The notes beneath the pieces were generated by a model that worked only from the letters and a program-made list of their open reading frames with translations, searched no databases and was not told the origin of the DNA. Below are positions 37,574 to 46,759 of a stretch of 64,000 bases of DNA, in pieces. Origin of the DNA: Aeromicrobium phoceense. GTDB taxonomy: Bacteria > Actinomycetota > Actinomycetes > Propionibacteriales > Nocardioidaceae. The DNA is taken from assembly GCF_013868155.1 (NCBI RefSeq), contig NZ_JACEOG010000001.1, positions 248,001 to 312,000 of the forward strand. Direction: 5' to 3'. The position numbers were made by a program, and so were the translations under genes. The stretch's first letter is position 1, and each line of letters begins with the position of its first letter.

Positions 37574-38853
37574 CCACGTGGAGCAACTGGGCCGGCAACG
37601 TCACGGCCAGCCCCGACGCGATCGAGCACCCGGCCTCCACCGACGAGGTGGTCGCGCTCGTGCTCGCCCACCCGCGGGTCAAGGCGGTCGGGGCCGGGCA
37701 CTCGTTCACCCCCATCGCGGCCCCCGAGGGCGTGCAGCTGCGGCTCGACCGGATGAACCGCGTCCTGCACGCCGACACCGTGAGCGGCCTCGTGCGCGTG
37801 CAGGCGGGCATCTCGCTGCACGACCTGAACCGCCGGCTCGACGCGTTGGGCTTGGCGCTGCCGAACCTCGGCGACGTCGACCCGCAGTCGGTCGCCGGCG
37901 CCACGTCGACCGGCACCCACGGCACCGGGGCACGGCTCTTCGGCATCGCGCGCGCGGTGGCCGCGCTGCAGCTGGTCACCGCCGACGGGCAGGTGCTCGA
38001 GATCGATGCGGGCCACGACCTGTTCGACGCTGCCCGCGTGGGCCTGGGAGCCCTCGGGATCGTCACCGAGGTGACGCTGCAGTGCGTCCCGGCGTTCCTG
38101 CTGCACGCCCGCGAGGAGCCGATGCCGCTGTCGGCCGTGGTGGCCGACCTCGACGCCCTCGTCGACGGCAACGACCACTTCGAGTTCTACTTCTTCCCCC
38201 ACACCGACAAGGCGCTGACGAAGCGCAACAACCGGGTCGCCGACGGCACCGAGCCCGCGCCCCTGTCGCGCTGGCGGCACGCGCTCGACGACGAGTTCCT
38301 CTCGAACACGGTCTACGAGCAGGTGCAGCGCCTCTCCACGCGCCGGCCCGCGCTGATCCCCCGGATCAACACCCTGTCGGGATCGCTGCTCGGCGCGCGT
38401 GAGTACACCGACGCCTCGCACGAGGTCTTCATCTCGCCGCGCCGCGTCCGCTTCCGCGAGTCGGAGTTCGCCCTGCCCCGCGCCGCGGCGGCCGAGGCGA
38501 TCGCCGAGATGCAGCGCTGGTACGCCCGCACCGACCAGTACGTCTCGTTCCCAGTGGAGGTCCGCTTCACCGCGGCAGACGACATCTGGATGTCGACGGG
38601 GCACGAGCGCGACAACGTCTACATCGCGGTGCACCAGTACCACCGCACCGACCCCACGGCGTACTTCGCCGCGATGCAGGACATCTTCACCGCGCACGAG
38701 GGCCGGCCGCACTGGGGCAAGATGCACACCCTCGGGGCCGAGCACTTCCGCAAGGTCTACCCGCGGTTCGACGACTTCGTCGCCGTGCGCGACCGCCTCG
38801 ACCCCGAGCGCAAGTTCACCAACGCCTACCTGCGGCAGGTGCTGGGCGGCTGA
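37570..38853 (+). CDS. FAD-linked D-arabinono-1,4-lactone oxidase-type enzyme
   Basis: 427 residues of the VAO/PCMH flavoprotein family. The FAD domain has VKAVGAGHSFTPIAAPEGV and NLGDVDPQSVAGATSTGTHGTGARL; the C-terminal ALO domain ends HWGKMHTLGAEHFRKVYPRFDDFVAVRDRLDPERKFTNAYL, with the HWGK motif of the active site. It oxidises an aldonolactone or sugar alcohol; gulonolactone- and alditol-oxidase activities occur in relatives. The ATG overlaps the upstream stop (ATGA). Confidence 0.9.
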   Translation: MTTWSNWAGNVTASPDAIEHPASTDEVVALVLAHPRVKAVGAGHSFTPIAAPEGVQLRLDRMNRVLHADTVSGLVRVQAGISLHDLNRRLDALGLALPNLGDVDPQSVAGATSTGTHGTGARLFGIARAVAALQLVTADGQVLEIDAGHDLFDAARVGLGALGIVTEVTLQCVPAFLLHAREEPMPLSAVVADLDALVDGNDHFEFYFFPHTDKALTKRNNRVADGTEPAPLSRWRHALDDEFLSNTVYEQVQRLSTRRPALIPRINTLSGSLLGAREYTDASHEVFISPRRVRFRESEFALPRAAAAEAIAEMQRWYARTDQYVSFPVEVRFTAADDIWMSTGHERDNVYIAVHQYHRTDPTAYFAAMQDIFTAHEGRPHWGKMHTLGAEHFRKVYPRFDDFVAVRDRLDPERKFTNAYLRQVLGG

Positions 38854-38858
38854 GGAAG

Positions 38859-38922
38859 CGCTGGGAGTGACGTTTGAGGGGTGCGTCACGGCGTGTCGAC
38901 CCCGCGAACGTCACCGCCAGCG
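38859..38922. terminator. long interrupted hairpin between convergent genes
   Basis: Inverted repeat CGCTGG/CCAGCG, GTGACGTT/AACGTCAC, GGGGT/ACCCC, interrupted by symmetrical 2x2 and 3x3 internal loops and closed by a 16-base loop. An alternative small hairpin GTGACG...CGTCAC is mutually exclusive with it. It probably ends transcription in both directions; it could also be a copy of an interspersed palindromic element. Confidence 0.6.
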
Positions 38923-38932
38923 GTTCAGGTCC

Positions 38933-39877
38933 TCAGGCGCGCGTCTGGCTGATCGCGTAGAGCGTGATGCCGGCGGCGACGCCCGCGTTGAGCGACTCGA
39001 GCGTCGACGACATCGGGATCGACACCAGCTGGTCGACGGTCTCGCCGACGAGCCGGGACAGGCCCTTGCCCTCGCTGCCGATGACGACCACCAGCGGGTC
39101 GTTGCCGAGGTCCATGTCGGGCAGCGCCACGTCGCCGTCGGCGGCCAGGCCGATGACCATGAGTCCAGCCTCCTGGTACGCCTTGATCTGGCGCGTCAGG
39201 TTGGTGGCCCGGGCGACCGGCACCCGTGCGGCCGCACCGGCGGAGGTCTTCCACGCCGCCGCGGTCATCTGCGCCGCGCGCCGCTCGGGGATCACGACGC
39301 CGTGCACGCCGAAGCCCGCTGCCGAGCGCACGATCGCGCCCAGGTTCCGCGGGTCGGTGATGCTGTCGAGCATGACGATCAGCGGCTTCTCGCCGCGCTC
39401 GGCCGCGAGCTCGAGCAGCTCGTCGGGGTCGGCGTACTCGTAGGCCTCGAGCTTGGCCGCGATGCCCTGGTGGACCGCACCCGACGTGATGCGGTCGAGC
39501 TCGACGCGCGCCACCTCGAGCAGCGGCACGTGGTGGTCGGCGGCGAGCTGGAAGATCTCGCGCACGCGGTCGTCGCGGTCGATGCCCTCGGCCACCTGCA
39601 GCGACAGCACGGGCACGTTCGCCCGCAGCAGCTCGACCACCGAGTTGCGACCGACGACGAGCTCGGGGCCGTCGTCGTTGCGGCGCTTCGGCCGGCCGGA
39701 CTGGCGCTTGTCGGCCGCCTTGGCCATCTTGTACTTCTTGTGGTTCGGACGGTCCTCGGCGCGGGGCGTGGGGCCCTTGCCCTCGAGTCCCTGCCGGCGC
39801 CGACCGCCGGAGCCGGCGGTGGGATTGCCCTTGCCGGTCTTCTTGATCGCGCCCTTGCGCTTGCTGTTGCCGGCCAT
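38933..39877 (-). CDS. rlmB: 23S rRNA (guanosine-2'-O-)-methyltransferase, RlmB/TrmH family
   Basis: 314 residues. The N-terminal ~70 are a basic low-complexity tail. The L30e-like substrate domain follows (VVGRNSVVELLRANVPVLSLQVAEG), then a SPOUT methyltransferase domain with LDSITDPRNLGAIVRSAAGFGVHGVVIPERRAA, VVIGSEGKGLSRLV and IPMSSTLESLNAGVAAGI, the knot motifs. It methylates G2251 in the 23S peptidyl-transferase P-loop (E. coli numbering). The start overlaps the cysS stop by one base (TGATG). Confidence 0.93.
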   Translation of the reverse strand: MAGNSKRKGAIKKTGKGNPTAGSGGRRRQGLEGKGPTPRAEDRPNHKKYKMAKAADKRQSGRPKRRNDDGPELVVGRNSVVELLRANVPVLSLQVAEGIDRDDRVREIFQLAADHHVPLLEVARVELDRITSGAVHQGIAAKLEAYEYADPDELLELAAERGEKPLIVMLDSITDPRNLGAIVRSAAGFGVHGVVIPERRAAQMTAAAWKTSAGAAARVPVARATNLTRQIKAYQEAGLMVIGLAADGDVALPDMDLGNDPLVVVIGSEGKGLSRLVGETVDQLVSIPMSSTLESLNAGVAAGITLYAISQTRA

Positions 39878-41277
39878 CAGTGGCCACCCTTCAGGTTCCA
39901 GCGGGTCCCCGAGGGCGTGTCCTCGAGTTCGATCCCCGCAGCAGTCAGTTGGTCGCGGAGCTCGTCGGCGCGAGCCCAGTCCTTCGTCGCCTTCGCCTCG
40001 GCGCGCGCCGCGACGAGCGCGTCGACGAGCTGGCCGAGCGCCTCGGTGGCCGCCCCCGACTCGCGCTGGGAGCCCCACGTGAGCGGGTCGAGCCCCAGGA
40101 CGTCGAGCATGGCGCGCACGGACGCCAGCGTCTCGGCGAGCCGGACGGTGTCGCCGTCGGTGAGCTGGCGGTTGCCCTCGCCGATCGTGGCCTGCAGTAC
40201 CGCGAGGGCGGCGGGCACCGAGAGGTCGTCGTCCATCGCCTCGGCGAACGCCTCCGGCACCGAGCCGGGCTCACCGGCGCCCACCAGCTCGGCCGCGCGG
40301 GCGCAGAACCCCTCGATGCGCTCGAACGCCGTGGCCGCCTCGGCGAGCGACTGCTCGCTGAACTCGATGATCGAGCGGTAGTGGGCGGCGACGAGGTAGT
40401 AGCGCAGCGCGATCGCCGGGACGCGCTTGACGACCTCGCTGACCGAGAGGGTGTTGCCGACGCTCTTGCTCATCTTGGAGTTGCCCAGGTTGAGCATCGC
40501 GTTGTGCATCCACACCCGGGCGAACGCCTGGCCGGCCGCGCGCGACTGGGCCAGCTCGTTCTCGTGGTGCGGGAAGCGCAGGTCGAGGCCGCCGCCGTGG
40601 ATGTCGAACTCGTGGCCGAGGTACTTGGCGGCCATCGCCGAGCACTCGAGGTGCCAGCCCGGGCGACCACGGCCCCACGGCGTGGGCCACGAGGCGGACT
40701 CGGGCTCGTCGGCCTTGCGACCCTTCCACAGCGCGAAGTCGCGGGGATCGCGCTTGCCCTCCGGCGGCGCGTCGGAGGCGTCCTGCATGTCGTCGATCCG
40801 CTGGTTGGAGAGCTGGCCGTAGTCGGGCCACGAGCGCACGTCGAAGTAGACGTCGCCGGATCCGTCGGTGGCCGGGTAGGCGTGGCCGCGCTCGATCAGC
40901 GTCTCGATCATCTCGATCATCTCCGGCACGTGGCCGGTGGCGCGGGGCTCGTACGTGGGCGGGCGGCAGCCGAGGACCTCGTAGGCCGCGTGCAGCGCGC
41001 GCTCGTTCTCGTAGGCGACGTCGAACCACGGACGACCCTGCTCGATCCCCTTCGCGAGGATCTTGTCGTCGATGTCGGTGACGTTGGCGATGATCGTGAC
41101 CTCGAGGCCCGACCGCTCGAGCCAGCGGCGCAGCACGTCGAAGACCAGCTCCTTGCGGATGTGGCCGATGTGCGGCGGGCCCTGCACGGTCAGTCCGCAG
41201 TGGTAGATGCCGACCTGGCCGGGCACGACGGGGTCGAGCGGCCGCAGCTCGCGGCTGGCGGAGTCGTAGAGGCGCAT
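39877..41277 (-). CDS. cysS: cysteinyl-tRNA synthetase
   Basis: 466-residue class I synthetase. The HIGH-type motif is [17 protein letters not shown], the zinc/cysteine pocket includes [10 protein letters not shown] and [13 protein letters not shown], and the KMSKS motif is [14 protein letters not shown]. The length and C-terminal tail indicate CysS rather than the shorter paralogue MshC of mycothiol synthesis. ATG 41277 has an AGG ribosome-binding site in CAGGTGACG; a GTG two codons upstream is less likely. Confidence 0.96.
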   Translation of the reverse strand: MRLYDSASRELRPLDPVVPGQVGIYHCGLTVQGPPHIGHIRKELVFDVLRRWLERSGLEVTIIANVTDIDDKILAKGIEQGRPWFDVAYENERALHAAYEVLGCRPPTYEPRATGHVPEMIEMIETLIERGHAYPATDGSGDVYFDVRSWPDYGQLSNQRIDDMQDASDAPPEGKRDPRDFALWKGRKADEPESASWPTPWGRGRPGWHLECSAMAAKYLGHEFDIHGGGLDLRFPHHENELAQSRAAGQAFARVWMHNAMLNLGNSKMSKSVGNTLSVSEVVKRVPAIALRYYLVAAHYRSIIEFSEQSLAEAATAFERIEGFCARAAELVGAGEPGSVPEAFAEAMDDDLSVPAALAVLQATIGEGNRQLTDGDTVRLAETLASVRAMLDVLGLDPLTWGSQRESGAATEALGQLVDALVAARAEAKATKDWARADELRDQLTAAGIELEDTPSGTRWNLKGGH

Positions 41278-41374
41278 CGTCACCTGCCCAGCCTATCGGC
41301 CGCAGCCCCCTCCCCAGACCGCGCCGAACCCGGGGTTGCACGTCACTTCGCTACCACCGGCCTCAGATTTCACT

Positions 41375-41380
41375 TACCCT
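41375..41380 (+). promoter_or_regulatory. -10 box of a leaderless promoter for the C39-like peptidase gene
   Basis: TACCCT followed by six bases and the GTG at 41387. Confidence 0.5.
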
Positions 41381-41386
41381 GAGGCG

Positions 41387-42535
41387 GTGATCCGCCGACT
41401 CTTCCCCGTCGCGGCAGCGCTCACCGCCCTGCTGGCGTCCGTCATGATCGCCCCCGGCCTGGCCACCGCGCCCGCCGAGGCCGCATCCCACCCGCGTCCC
41501 CAGCTCACCCGCTGGACGCCGAAGCTCGTCATTCCCGCGGGCTCCAAGGCCAAGAGCTGGCGCTCCGGCTGGGTCTCGACCCCGCAGGCCAGCACGGCGC
41601 TCATCCCGTCGTGGAACGTCACGCGGATGCCGAACGGCACGTGGCTCAAGGTCAAGGTGCGGGTCGCGAGCGGCTCGAAGGCCTCGTCGTGGAAGACCGT
41701 CGCGCAGTGGCGCCACGGTCTCGCCGGCGGCGTTCGCCGGACCTACGGGGCCCAGGCCGACGCCCTCGCCCGGGTCGACACCGATGTCGTGCGCGCGGCC
41801 ACCGGACGCACGTTCACGAAGTGGCAGATCCAGGTCTCGGCGGGGCGCACGACCACGAGGACGAAGTCGCCGATCGTCCGGACCGTCTCGGGTGTCTCGT
41901 CGACGTACGTCACGAAGTCGGCCGCCACCTCCCGGACGACGATGACGAAGACCGTCGACCTCAAGGTGCCGATGTCGTCGCAGATGATCCACACCGGTCA
42001 CTACCCGCAGTACGGCGGTGGCGGCGAGGCCTGGTGCTCGCCCACCTCGACCTCGATGGTCCTGCGCTACTTCGGCCTCGGCCCGAAGCCCGCCGACTAC
42101 GCGTGGGCCTCCGGCGCCGACCGCTGGGTCGACCACGCCGCCCGCTACACCTACGACTCTTCGTACAAGGGCACGGGCACGTGGCCCTTCAACACCGCGT
42201 ACGCGTCGATGTACAGCACCGACGCGGTGGTGCACCGCCTCGTGAACCTGCGCGAGATCGAGGCGTACATCACGAAGGGCGTGCCCGTCGTGGCGTCGGT
42301 CGCCTTCGGTCGCGGTCAGCTCAGCGGCTCGCCGATCAGCTCGACGCCCGGCCACCTCATGGTCGTGCGCGGCTTCGAGAAGGACGGCGACGTCATCGTG
42401 AACGATCCGGCCGGTCGCACGAACGCGCAGGTCCGCCGGGTCTACGACCGTGCCCAGTTCGAGCGCGCGTGGCTCAAGGGCAGCGGCGGCGTCACGTACG
42501 TCATCGCGCCCCGCAACAAGCGGCTCGCGTTCTGA
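41387..42535 (+). CDS. secreted C39-like cysteine peptidase
   Basis: 382 residues. A Sec signal peptide (about 1-33, cut near AEAAS) is followed by a basic repeat-rich region and a C-terminal papain-like domain of the peptidase C39_2 type. Catalytic residues are probably Cys in GGEAWCSPTSTSMVLRYFG and His in TPGHLMVVRGF, with Asp in VIVNDPAG. It probably acts outside the cell; the substrate is unknown. The start is GTG, preceded six bases upstream by TACCCT, so the message may be leaderless. Confidence 0.86.
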   Translation: MIRRLFPVAAALTALLASVMIAPGLATAPAEAASHPRPQLTRWTPKLVIPAGSKAKSWRSGWVSTPQASTALIPSWNVTRMPNGTWLKVKVRVASGSKASSWKTVAQWRHGLAGGVRRTYGAQADALARVDTDVVRAATGRTFTKWQIQVSAGRTTTRTKSPIVRTVSGVSSTYVTKSAATSRTTMTKTVDLKVPMSSQMIHTGHYPQYGGGGEAWCSPTSTSMVLRYFGLGPKPADYAWASGADRWVDHAARYTYDSSYKGTGTWPFNTAYASMYSTDAVVHRLVNLREIEAYITKGVPVVASVAFGRGQLSGSPISSTPGHLMVVRGFEKDGDVIVNDPAGRTNAQVRRVYDRAQFERAWLKGSGGVTYVIAPRNKRLAF

Positions 42536-42542
42536 TCCCGAC

Positions 42543-42548
42543 TAGGGT
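42543..42548 (+). promoter_or_regulatory. -10 box of a leaderless promoter for ispF
   Basis: TAGGGT followed by six bases and the GTG at 42555. Confidence 0.5.
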
Positions 42549-42554
42549 TCAGGC

Positions 42555-43025
42555 GTGAGCGCTCCCCGGATCGGCATCGGCACCGACGTCCACCAGCTCG
42601 TCGCCGGCCGGCCGCTGTGGGTGGCGGGCCTGCACTGGCCCGACGCGCCGCGTGGCCTCGAGGGCCACTCCGACGGCGACTGCGTCGCGCACGCCATGGT
42701 CGACGCCGTGCTGACGGCGGCGGGCCTGGGCGACATCGGGAGCCAGTTCGGCACCGCCGACCCGCGCTACGCGGGCGCCTCGGGACTCGAGTTCCTGCGC
42801 GGCACCGCCGAGCTCGTCCGGGAGGCCGGGCTCACGGTGGGCAACGTCAGCGTGCAGCTCATCGGCAACGAGCCGCGCCTCTCGGGTCGCCGCGACGAGG
42901 CGACGCAGGTGCTCTCCGAGGCCATCGGTGCGGCCGTGTCGCTCTCGGGCACCACCACCGACGGCCTCGGCCTCACCGGCCGCGGCGAGGGCATCGCCGC
43001 GATCGCGGTGGCCCTGGTCCACTAG
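42555..43025 (+). CDS. ispF: 2-C-methyl-D-erythritol 2,4-cyclodiphosphate synthase
   Basis: 156-residue trimeric zinc enzyme of the MEP isoprenoid pathway, closing CDP-ME-2-phosphate to the cyclodiphosphate. Metal and active-site motifs are [10 protein letters not shown] and [38 protein letters not shown] is the C-terminal signature. The usual partner ispD is not in this window. The GTG start has a TAGGGT box six bases upstream. Confidence 0.95.
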   Translation: MSAPRIGIGTDVHQLVAGRPLWVAGLHWPDAPRGLEGHSDGDCVAHAMVDAVLTAAGLGDIGSQFGTADPRYAGASGLEFLRGTAELVREAGLTVGNVSVQLIGNEPRLSGRRDEATQVLSEAIGAAVSLSGTTTDGLGLTGRGEGIAAIAVALVH

Positions 43026-43050
43026 CGAGCGGCGTCCGCCGGAGGCCCGG

Positions 43051-43773
43051 TCAGTCGGTGCCAGCGGTCGAGCTGGCCTTGGGCCGCGTCGGCGTGGGCT
43101 TCGGCGTCGGCTTCTTCGTGGGTGCCGTGGTGGCCTTGGTCTCGGGCGTCTCCGGCGCGCGGCGCGCGAGCTTGAACGTGACCTCGCCGGGCTCGCCGCC
43201 GTAGGTGCCGATCTTCAACGTGTAGCTGCCCGGGGGCGCGAAGCCCTCGCTACTGCCGCAGCCGGAGCCCGATCCGCGACCGTTCCACTCGACGGGAGCG
43301 ACGGTGCTCCAGCCGGCGGGCACGGCGACGGCCTCGTCGAAGAAGGCGGTCCGGCACACCGACGAGTCGTAGATCGGCGCGCGCTGGGTGTCGACCACGG
43401 CGAGCAGCTCGCTGGCACTGGGGCGGAAGGTGCAGGCGGTGCCGTCGAGCGCCGTCAGCATCAGGTCGATCCTGACCGGGCCACCGGCGAACTGGCCGGC
43501 GGGGACCGACGGGACGATCCTCACGTTGTCGGGCTCGCACGGCTTGGCGTCGGTCTCGATCGCCACGGCCACCTGGTCGGTGGGGGCGGCCGTCGCCGGT
43601 GCGGTGCTCGCGGTCGGGGTGGGTGTTGGCTCGGTGGCCGCGGTCTGCTTCGCGACGTCGCCACGGGTGAGGCCGACGAGCTGGACGACGCCCCACGCGA
43701 TCGCGAGGAGAGCGGCGAGGACGAGCAGCCTCCGCCGCCAGTAGACGTCGCGTCCGACCGGCCCGTTGCTCAC
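43051..43773 (-). CDS. membrane-anchored extracellular protein of unknown function
   Basis: 240 residues: a single N-terminal membrane helix (about 15-34), a Thr/Pro/Ala-rich spacer, one folded domain of about 130 residues with four cysteines (CEPDN, CTFRP, CRTAFF, GCGSSEG), and a Lys/Pro/Thr-rich tail. The domain resembles small immunoglobulin-like extracellular domains but is not recognised. The tail may cross the cell wall. GTG 43773 lies six bases after a TAACGT box (43780-43785). Confidence 0.7.
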   Translation of the reverse strand: MSNGPVGRDVYWRRRLLVLAALLAIAWGVVQLVGLTRGDVAKQTAATEPTPTPTASTAPATAAPTDQVAVAIETDAKPCEPDNVRIVPSVPAGQFAGGPVRIDLMLTALDGTACTFRPSASELLAVVDTQRAPIYDSSVCRTAFFDEAVAVPAGWSTVAPVEWNGRGSGSGCGSSEGFAPPGSYTLKIGTYGGEPGEVTFKLARRAPETPETKATTAPTKKPTPKPTPTRPKASSTAGTD

Positions 43774-43779
43774 CGCTCC

Positions 43780-43785
43780 ACGTTA
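43780..43785 (-). promoter_or_regulatory. -10 box of a leaderless promoter for the anchored protein gene
   Basis: TAACGT on the minus strand, six bases before the GTG at 43773. Confidence 0.45.
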
Positions 43786-43819
43786 TCCGCACGGTGCCGC
43801 GTGAAAGGATCGACGCGCC

Positions 43820-44707
43820 ATGCCTGCGACCACTCCCCCGCCCGCCGAGCTGCACCGGCGCGTCATCGACTGGTACGGCGCGCATCGCCGCACGCTGCCG
43901 TGGCGCGAGGATCCTGATCCCTGGCGCGTCATGGTCTCGGAGTTCATGCTGCAGCAGACCCCCGTCGTGCGGGTGCTTCCCGTCTTCGAGGCGTGGCTCG
44001 AGCGGTGGCCCACGCCGGCCGATCTGGCGGCGTCCCCGGCGGGCGAGGCGGTGCGGGCCTGGGGCCGGCTCGGCTACCCGCGCCGGGCGCTGCGCCTGCA
44101 CGCGGCCGCGACGGCGATCGTCGAGAGCCACGGTGGCGCGGTTCCCGGCACCTACGACGAGCTGCTGACGCTCCCGGGCGTCGGCGACTACACCGCCGCC
44201 GCGATCGCGTCGTTCGCCTACGGACGGCGGGCCGTGGTGCTCGACACCAACGTGCGACGCGTGTTCGCCCGCGTCGTGTCCGGCGTGCAGTACCCGTCCC
44301 AGGGCGTGCTGAGGGCCGAGCGCGACCTGGCGACCTCGCTGCTGCCGGAGGACGATGCGGTCGCCGCCGCCTGGGCCGCCTCGACGATGGAGCTCGGCGC
44401 GGTCGTCTGCACGGCGCGGGCCCCCCGCTGCGAGGCGTGCCCGATCGCCGACGCGTGCCGGTGGCGCGCGGTCGGGTATCCCCCGCACGACGGACCGCCC
44501 CGGCGCGGCCAGCCGTGGCACGGCACCGACCGCCAGTGCCGCGGCGCGCTCATGGCCGTGGTCCGCGACGCGGCCGGGCCCGTCGCGCCCGAGCTCGTCG
44601 CCGCGGCCTGGTCCGACGCCGCCCAGCGGGAGCGCTGCCTGGACTCACTCCTCGACGACGGCCTGCTCGACCTCGCCGCCGACGGCCGCCTCACCCTGCC
44701 CGGTTGA
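43820..44707 (+). CDS. mutY: A/G-specific adenine glycosylase
   Basis: 295 residues. It removes adenine paired with 8-oxoguanine. The helix-hairpin-helix region is TLPGVGDYTAAAIASFAYG with the catalytic Asp in VVLDTNVRRVFARV, and the Fe4S4 cluster motif is C-x6-C-x2-C-x5-C in VVCTARAPRCEACPIADACRW. The NUDIX-like C-terminal domain that recognises 8-oxoG is reduced to about 80 residues, as in other short actinobacterial MutY. An AAAGGA site lies ten bases before the ATG. Confidence 0.94.
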   Translation: MPATTPPPAELHRRVIDWYGAHRRTLPWREDPDPWRVMVSEFMLQQTPVVRVLPVFEAWLERWPTPADLAASPAGEAVRAWGRLGYPRRALRLHAAATAIVESHGGAVPGTYDELLTLPGVGDYTAAAIASFAYGRRAVVLDTNVRRVFARVVSGVQYPSQGVLRAERDLATSLLPEDDAVAAAWAASTMELGAVVCTARAPRCEACPIADACRWRAVGYPPHDGPPRRGQPWHGTDRQCRGALMAVVRDAAGPVAPELVAAAWSDAAQRERCLDSLLDDGLLDLAADGRLTLPG

Positions 44708-44721
44708 GCCCACCGTCCGTC

Positions 44722-44746
44722 ACGGCGAGTGGCGCGAATTCGCCGT
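44722..44746. terminator. short inverted repeat after mutY
   Basis: ACGGCGA ... TCGCCGT, seven pairs around an 11-base loop, between the convergent mutY and TetR genes. The decamer CGTCACGGCG at its edge is also found in the hairpin at 38859-38922. Confidence 0.4.
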
Positions 44747-45459
44747 CAGGATCCGGAGGTGCCCTCGTAGCGCGCCAGTCCGAGCGCGTTGGCCCACAGC
44801 TCGGTGACGACGTCGAGCAGCTGGTCGAGATCGATGTCGGACTTCAGGGCGATCGCGCGATGGGCCATCCGGCTGACCATGGCGTTCAGCGCCAGGGCGA
44901 TGAGATAGGGGTCCAGGTCGGGATTCACCAGTCCGCGATCCTGGAACTCCCGGATCCGGCGGGCGTTGCGCTGGCCGAAGAGGTCGCCTCGCACGGCGCG
45001 CATCTCGGCGAAGTGAGGGTCGACGGTCGAGGCCTGCTCGAAGGCGACCATCAGGCCCGCGTTGCGCTTGTAGGACTCGAAGTACGCCTGGTGGGCGGCG
45101 CGGATGGTGCTGATCGGGTCGGTCTCGACGTCGCGCAGCCGTCCGACGCCCGGGCGCATCATGTCGGCGAGGACGTCGTTGACGACCGCCGCCATGACCT
45201 CTTCCTTGCCGGTGAAGTAGGTGTAGAACGTGCCGGTCGAGCAGCCGGCCTCGACGGTGATGTCGGTGAGCCGCGCGCCGATGTAACCGTCGCGCGCGAA
45301 GACGATCTTGGCGCCGGCGATCAGGGAGTCGCGGGTGCGTCGACCGCGCACGGTCGTCGGAACCTCCTTGACCACCGACGGGTGCTTGAGCAGCGGCTCG
45401 TCGGGAGCGTTGGCGGCGGGCCCGGACCCGTCTCCAAGGACACCGGCGTCCTCGTCCAT
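44746..45459 (-). CDS. TetR/AcrR family transcriptional regulator
   Basis: 237 residues. After a poorly conserved 45-residue lead, the helix-turn-helix is RDSLIAGAKIVFARDGYIGARLTDITVEAG, then STGTFYTYFTGKEEVMAAVV. The C-terminal ligand domain is typical of TetR repressors that sense acyl-CoAs or hydrophobic acids. GGAGG lies five bases before ATG 45459. It is the last gene of the minus-strand run and probably controls the neighbouring acyl-CoA genes. Confidence 0.9.
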   Translation of the reverse strand: MDEDAGVLGDGSGPAANAPDEPLLKHPSVVKEVPTTVRGRRTRDSLIAGAKIVFARDGYIGARLTDITVEAGCSTGTFYTYFTGKEEVMAAVVNDVLADMMRPGVGRLRDVETDPISTIRAAHQAYFESYKRNAGLMVAFEQASTVDPHFAEMRAVRGDLFGQRNARRIREFQDRGLVNPDLDPYLIALALNAMVSRMAHRAIALKSDIDLDQLLDVVTELWANALGLARYEGTSGS

Positions 45460-45550
45460 GGAGACCTCCCCGTCACAGGTTGGCGCGCGAAATGTCCTCA
45501 CATCCTACGAGTCCGGCCCCGGGGATCGACGTCAGGCTCGACCGACGACC

Positions 45551-45568
45551 CGTCGGGATCACCCGACG
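45551..45568 (-). terminator. hairpin after the ABM gene
   Basis: CGTCGGG-ATCA-CCCGACG, seven perfect pairs with a four-base loop, nine bases beyond the ABM stop. It may end the crotonase-VOC-ABM transcript before the TetR gene. Confidence 0.6.
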
Positions 45569-45576
45569 CGCCGGGA

Positions 45577-45906
45577 CTACGAGCGCAGCCGTGAACCGGA
45601 CGCGAGCTCGACCTGCTCGCCGGCCGGGTCCAGGACCACGACGTCGGGGCCCGACAGCAGCGAGCCCTTCAACGCGCGCCCGAGCGTGCGCAGCGCCGGA
45701 TTCGCACCGTGCGCCTCGACGGCGTCCTCGGACGCGTACGCCTCCAGCAGGACGTAGTCGACGTCCGAGCCACGCACGCGCTGCAGGTCGTAGCGCAGGC
45801 AGCCCTCGTCCGCGAGGAACGCGTCGCGAGCCTGCGCGAACGCCGCCTCGAACTGCGCGTTGGTGCCGGCATGGATCGTGAAGCCGACCGTGGCGTTGAT
45901 CGTCAT
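45577..45906 (-). CDS. antibiotic biosynthesis monooxygenase (ABM) domain protein
   Basis: 109 residues forming one ferredoxin-like ABM barrel: INATVGFTIHAGTNAQFEAAFAQARDAFLADEGCLRYDLQRV, then DVDYVLLEAYASEDAVEAHG. Members include cofactor-free monooxygenases, isomerases and heme-degrading enzymes; the substrate is unknown. Its ATG overlaps the stop of the VOC gene (ATGA). Confidence 0.83.
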   Translation of the reverse strand: MTINATVGFTIHAGTNAQFEAAFAQARDAFLADEGCLRYDLQRVRGSDVDYVLLEAYASEDAVEAHGANPALRTLGRALKGSLLSGPDVVVLDPAGEQVELASGSRLRS

Positions 45907-46718
45907 CGGGCGGGTGTGCCGGCGCGCGGCACGATGACGAACCGGACGCCGCAGAACTCGAACTCCGATTCCGCGACCTCGTGGCCGGCGGCGCGCGCAC
46001 GCTCGAGGACCTGCTCCGGGTCCGACGCCTCGATGAACACCCGGGTGAAGGCGTTGGCCGCCCCGGCGACGAAGCGGTCGACCGCCCCACCGTCGAGGTT
46101 GATGACCGCATGGCCGTCCTCGTTCTCGACCGGCTTGTCCATGAGGGTCGCCCACGTCGTGGCCATCGCGTCGGGATCGGTGCTGGTGCACTCCGCCGCG
46201 ACGATCTTGGGCAGGTCGTCGCCCTGCACCAGCTCCTGCCAGCGGGTCCCGGCCGGGGCGTAGGCACCGAAGTAGTCCTCGTTGCCGTCCGTCTGGTTGA
46301 ACTCCATCAGGGTTCCGCCGACGGAGCGAGGATCGAGCTGCACGTGCCGGAACGAGTCGTAGCCGTAGTCGGCCTGGTTGTTCTCGGCGCCACGCAGCTC
46401 GGGGGTGCTCTCGAAGGCGACCCGGACGCCCTGCGCGTCGATCCGTTCGCGGATCTTCTCGTACTCGTCCGTGTCGTGGATGACCATGTACCCGCCGCCG
46501 CCGGGGTGCTTCGCCAGGAAGCGGGTCGCCGTGGTGCCGTCCTTCAACGGCGCGATGAACTCGACGAAGGTCCCGCCGAAGCCCAGGAGCGCGTTCTCCA
46601 GACCGAACTCGATGATCAGTGGGTCGCGGTAGGCGACGTTGACGCCGAAGATCTCGGCGAGCTCGTCGGCGTCCGTGATCTGGGGAGAGGCGATGCACAC
46701 TTGCCGCAGTCGAATCAT
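45903..46718 (-). CDS. VOC superfamily (glyoxalase/dioxygenase-like) protein
   Basis: 271 residues, probably two vicinal-oxygen-chelate modules: RLRQVCIASPQITDADELAEIFG to about residue 135, and PKIVAAECTSTDPDAMATTWATLMD to the end. Metal ligands cannot be placed with certainty. VOC members in catabolic clusters are epimerases, extradiol dioxygenases or isomerases. An AAGGA ribosome-binding site lies seven bases before ATG 46718; the frame is open further upstream but the leader does not look coding. Confidence 0.78.
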   Translation of the reverse strand: MIRLRQVCIASPQITDADELAEIFGVNVAYRDPLIIEFGLENALLGFGGTFVEFIAPLKDGTTATRFLAKHPGGGGYMVIHDTDEYEKIRERIDAQGVRVAFESTPELRGAENNQADYGYDSFRHVQLDPRSVGGTLMEFNQTDGNEDYFGAYAPAGTRWQELVQGDDLPKIVAAECTSTDPDAMATTWATLMDKPVENEDGHAVINLDGGAVDRFVAGAANAFTRVFIEASDPEQVLERARAAGHEVAESEFEFCGVRFVIVPRAGTPAR

Positions 46719-46759
46719 GGTCGAATCCTTCGGTGCTGGGGGCTGGGTCGGTGGGGGGC

